NCBI GenBank assembly: GCA_021904315.1
Contig: CM038923.1
Span: 7,694,038 to 7,758,037, forward strand
Source: Sphagnum magellanicum
Lineage: Eukaryota; Streptophyta; Sphagnopsida; Sphagnales; Sphagnaceae
Direction: 5' to 3'
Length of the DNA: 64,000 nt
Part shown: positions 60,291 through 64,000 of the stretch, piece after piece
Layout: each line of letters starts with the position of its first letter
Position numbering within the stretch: position 1 is the first letter of the stretch
Notes under the pieces: model-generated
What the model was told of the DNA's origin: nothing
What the model saw: the letters and a program-made list of their open reading frames with translations, nothing else
Databases searched by the model: none
Made by a program: the position numbers and the translations under genes

Positions 60291-61540
60291 TAGTGACGAT
60301 AAACATCTACAAGTGCAATCATATTAACATGTACCAAAAACAATTATAACCATTGTTTAAGTTTTTGAACTTTGGATTGTAAAAATAATAAAAATAATAT
60401 TTTTTTAAAATAAAATTTTATTGTGAATACATTATGTTCATATCATAGAAATTTGGAATTAATCTAATGAATGAAAAATACATATAAGGATTTTTAACAC
60501 CTTATAATCATTATTTTAAAATAGTTTTAAAGTAATTTTGACATTAAATTGATAATTTTTTTTAAAAAATTAATGACATATTTTGGGATTTTAAAATATG
60601 AACCTTAACATAATAGTATTTTTTTTAATTAAAAAATTTTAATATTTTTAAAGACGTATTAAAGAAATTCTAAAAATGTTTTGAAAATAAAGTAGTGGTC
60701 AAGGGGGCACATGTGGCTCCTAATAATGTGGTTGGACGCTTATGTGTATTTGGAATTGTGATTATGAAACAAAATTACAATTTAAAAAAACAAAAAAATG
60801 TTCTTCAAAATTTTCAAAATGAAATGTGTTTTCTTTTCTTACACTATACAAGTAAAAATGAAAAGAAAGGCCATGAGTGTTGTCAAAACAAAAACATAGC
60901 AAGCTTCTAATAGAAAGAAAATAAAGAGATTTCAAAAGATGCATGTAACCAAAAATTAAAAAAACAAGAAATCCAATAGGTTACAACCATAGAAGAGGTC
61001 GTTATATAATATGTCATTAATTATAGGTAGTTATATAATAGATTTTGAATCAGAATAATTCATTTCAGCATATTATGGGAAGGAACATAATAGGACAAAA
61101 TATTATGAGAGCTTATTGTCATCCTATGTAAACCATCTTCGATGAAAATTCATCATCATTGGAACTTGAAATTAAGTATGGTTTAACACTCAATATTAAA
61201 AAACCATATGATGTAACTAAACATGGAATCCTTATCATCAACATGTGGAAGGTTAAATTGTAATTTTCTATTATCCTCATCATTATAAAAGGCATATCCC
61301 CAATTTTCCCGAACTTTGCATAGATTCATGGAGATGTTTGATGTCCCCTACAAGTTTTGGAAATAATCCCAAAATGAATGAATGTAAAACATTAGCCAAA
61401 TTATCGGCATATAGTTCTAATTCATTTGGAGTTGCCCATGAGTGGTTGGTAACATCATTCTTTTATTTCTTTGCCTTAGAGGGTGAGTGTACCTATTATT
61501 AAACAAAACAAAAAACCAAATGTTAGTGATTGATATCATC
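60291..61540. other. AT-rich intergenic DNA
   Basis: Poly-A/T-rich; no gene recognised. A plus-strand frame at 60695-60910 has no identifiable domain. Just left of 61500 a short open stretch (ELYADNLANVLHSF on the minus strand, about 61430-61350) may belong to the exon-like segments that follow. Confidence 0.4.
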
Positions 61541-61565
61541 AAATTACACCATCACATGTGAATGA

Positions 61566-62222
61566 AAAACAACTATAAACTTACCTTCCATATTCTTATG
61601 CATATCTCCAACCAAACATTGCCATAGGATAAAATCCTTACACTTTGAATGTTCCACCATTGTGAAATAACGATGAAGCCTTTTCAGCACAAGATAATGC
61701 CATGTCTTTTGGAATGAATTTATGGCAATTGCCACAAGATCTTTGCCATCCATGACGAGGACATATCCAAACAATTCAGAATTCAAGCTTAATTCTTCAT
61801 CTTGATCAAATGATTTGTCTAACCCCTTGAAATTTAAAACTTTTTGTACTTACACAACAACTTGAACACTATTTGGAATATCAAACCTCGAATCCCATTT
61901 TGTTTGGATAATGTTTCTAATTTTAGCAAGAAGCAAAGAAACCACCAATGGCCTCACACCTACACACAAAAAATTCATAAATCTATTGAACCAATAGTTA
62001 AAATGAAAACCTCGTCACATTCCATTAATTAAATTTTATGTGAGATGAAATTGCAAATGAATAATTGACACATAAATATGAAAAGGGAGTTTGACTCACC
62101 ATTTGAAGACCCAAAACATTATCATGCTCATCCACCAAATAATCCATCTTGTCATGATTTTTAGGCATGCTTAATTGTTTCAATGTGTTTTTTTGTTTTT
62201 TGGAGTTGTTATGTTCTTGCAT
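61566..62222 (-). pseudogene. Unrecognised exon-like segments with splice-site-like ends
   Basis: Three minus-strand segments end at donor-like sequences: 62222-62100 (HDNVLGLQM, then GTGAGT), 61959-61854 (PLVVSLLLAKIRNIIQTKWD, then GTAAGT; acceptor GTGTGTAG before it) and about 61820-61566 (SELFGYVLVMDGKDLVAIAI, FILWQCLVGDMHKNME, then GTAAGT). The phases do not agree across all junctions, so this is either a broken gene, a gene fragment carried by a transposon or chance. I do not recognise the protein and assign no function. Confidence 0.35.
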
Positions 62223-63213
62223 CGAACTTGGTCCTTTCTAAAAAATGTTGTAGTTGATGCAACAATGACTAATAATGCGAGTTCAACATCACACCTATTA
62301 AAACCATTTCACAAAACAAAACAAAAATCATATTTGTGAAAATTAATTCACCAAGCATGAAAATAATAATTTAATGTTTATGGTTTAACTAACAAAATGC
62401 ATTTGTAAATTAGGCCAGCATTGAAGGAATGAAAATCATATACAATTTGCATAGACTTTCATCACCTTCATGTTAAACACACAAAATACCTATGCTAGAT
62501 AACCCATCTTGTTCATGTGAAAATAGACCTTTAAAATATACTACTTTACACATTTAACAAAATAGGCATCCATGCATTGCATAATTAATTCATGTGAAAA
62601 GGCACAAGGAATTATTAAGGATTAAATGTGTTTTATGTCAAAGCCATTTCACCTCAAAAGAAAGTTAATACACTATTTTTACTTTTGAAAAAATACATAG
62701 ACAAATTAAGCCAACATTGAAAGAATGAAGTTTATAAGTATAAATTGCATAGACCTTCATCATTGTACACCAAATGACATTGGACCAATTTAAGGTTTAA
62801 ATTTTAATTTGACAAAATGCATTAGTAAATTGGGCCTACATTTAGTTTAAGTATTACTAAATTTTATTATTCTATTATATAAATTCCCAAAAAAGGAAAT
62901 AAAAAAGGATTAAATCAAAAACAAAGATGATTCACAAGGAAACACATTGAATTAGAGCTGCAAGAGATGCCAAATTTTCAACATGTTGGGCAAATTGAAT
63001 TAGAGTTGTAGGTGGTTTCATTTTTTCAACATTTATAGAAGGAGCTATTGCATTATAACACTTATGGCCTATAACATTGGGAGTGCACAAAAAATATATG
63101 TATTTATATTGCTTGATCTAAATCTGTTTAATCTGAATCACCAAACTCTGTAGGAACTTAGACAAAAGACAAATGATAATAGTAGGAGTAAGGTAGATTG
63201 GCATGTCGTCAAT
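62223..63213. other. AT-rich intergenic DNA
   Basis: Nothing recognised. Two segments, about 62401-62470 and 62700-62765, share AATTAGGCCAGCATTGAA / AATTAAGCCAACATTGAA followed by GAATGAA and TGCATAGAC.TTCATCA, forming a diverged direct repeat about 300 bp apart. Confidence 0.5.
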
Positions 63214-64000
63214 TGTGACGCACTCCCAAGTCCCTTGTTGAACCCACTTGAGGGTCCAACTATGTAGAATTGCGGAAAGTTGGGACTTGAGGGTCGCTTC
63301 CGACTTCCAGCATTAAAAGGGGGTAGAGGGGCATGCTAGAAGTCCCGGGATTAGACTAGGAAGAGGGACTAGATTATCAAGCTCGAATCTGCATCCAAAA
63401 CCAACCACAAAAGGGTTAGTTAGCATTCGGGAACACCCTTGGATGTTGGGACAAGCCACGGGCACTTTCACACACAAGATTCACCATGGCCCGGACTCAA
63501 GGGAAGCCACCACCTTCCCCCATATAGTATACTCTGCAGCTCTCCGCCGAGGCTACATCTAAATGGCTCTTTTTCCCAGGACTCCCAAGTTGGAGTCTCG
63601 AAATTGTCCCGGGTTGGAATCCCAAAATTGTCCCGGGTTGGAGTCCCGAAACTTTGAACGGTCATAGCTCCTCACCCCGAGCTCGGATCGGGACGAGGTT
63701 TAAACCAAAGTTGTAGCTTTCGTTGAGAGCTTTCCAAGCCTTGTCGCACTCCTTGAGGCGACGTCGGGAAGAGGTCGATTCTTGACTTTTAATGGTCGGG
63801 AGTCAAACTGATAGTTTGACTCCCGACCCTTCTTTTGCCCATAACTTGGGCTGCATATGTCCAAATGGCCAATGCGAGACATTTTGGGCATCTACGCTTC
63901 AAAACCTTTCCATTGATATCAAGAACCTGCCAAGGTGAGGAGATTTGACCCCTCAAATCGTCTTCTGAGTTTTCGGGAGTCCCGGAGGACTCCATTTTCC
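63214..64000 (-). repeat. Second LTR of the same Gypsy family, running off the right edge
   Basis: Starts TGTGACGCACTCCCAAG on the plus strand (the CA end on the minus strand) and aligns with 59564-60290. No primer site lies next to it (GTCAATTGTGACGC instead), so it is a solo LTR or a deleted element. Inside, a unit around TTGTCCCGGGTTGGAGTCCC repeats about three times at 63585-63655 with a period of about 25 bp. It looks less decayed than the copy at 59.6 kb. Confidence 0.7.

Overview
This is nuclear DNA from a land plant: split genes with GT-AG introns, plant-type gene families (a GT-2-like trihelix factor, a Dicer-like PAZ exon, phenylalanine ammonia-lyase, a mitochondrial complex III subunit), plant transposon classes (Helitron, Copia and Gypsy chromovirus LTR elements, MITE-like elements) and several interstitial TTTAGGG-type repeats. 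An intronless PAL gene, wide gene spacing and many decayed transposons fit a seed-free vascular plant such as a fern or lycophyte, or a gymnosperm, better than a compact angiosperm genome. That placement is inference; nothing here proves the species.

Layout. 0-2.5 kb: two minus-strand exons of a Dicer-like gene (PAZ region) that continues past the left edge; the 5' side is a microsatellite-rich, GC-richer tract with no recognisable helicase exons. 2.5-11.8 kb: AT-rich intergenic DNA with a perfect 22-bp hairpin, telomere-like repeats, poly-G tracts and a clean solo LTR with a 5-bp target duplication. 11.8-16.6 kb: a dead Helitron (Rep and PIF1 helicase remnants, plus strand) interrupted by about 1.5 kb of foreign DNA. 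17.2-21.1 kb: a two-exon trihelix transcription factor gene (minus strand) with a 41-bp minisatellite just past its stop and a long simple-sequence leader. 21.4-23.2 kb: two families of tandem repeats. 26.2-29.3 kb: a decayed reverse-transcriptase element (plus strand) with a 23-G run in its QGDP region. 31.6-36 kb: intronless PAL (minus strand) with a duplicated leader carrying upstream ATGs and a minisatellite further upstream. 36.6-41 kb: two MITE-like foldback elements and a dispersed repeat. 43.7-45.9 kb: a four-exon gene for cytochrome bc1 subunit 7 (minus strand). 47.1-50.8 kb: a truncated Copia element with both LTRs. 53.7-60.3 kb: a dead Gypsy chromovirus (minus strand) with mismatched LTR-like ends. 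61.5-62.2 kb: unrecognised exon-like segments. 63.2-64 kb: a second LTR related to the one at 59.6 kb.

The four host genes have unrelated roles (RNA silencing, transcription, phenylpropanoid entry, respiration) and are not an operon or cluster. I found no convincing new multi-gene system. The points most worth a second look are the Dicer-like gene whose 5' end seems to lie just before the PAZ region, the repeat-duplicated PAL leader with upstream ORFs, the minisatellite open on both strands beside the trihelix gene, the RT lineage, and the unusual C-terminus of the complex III subunit.
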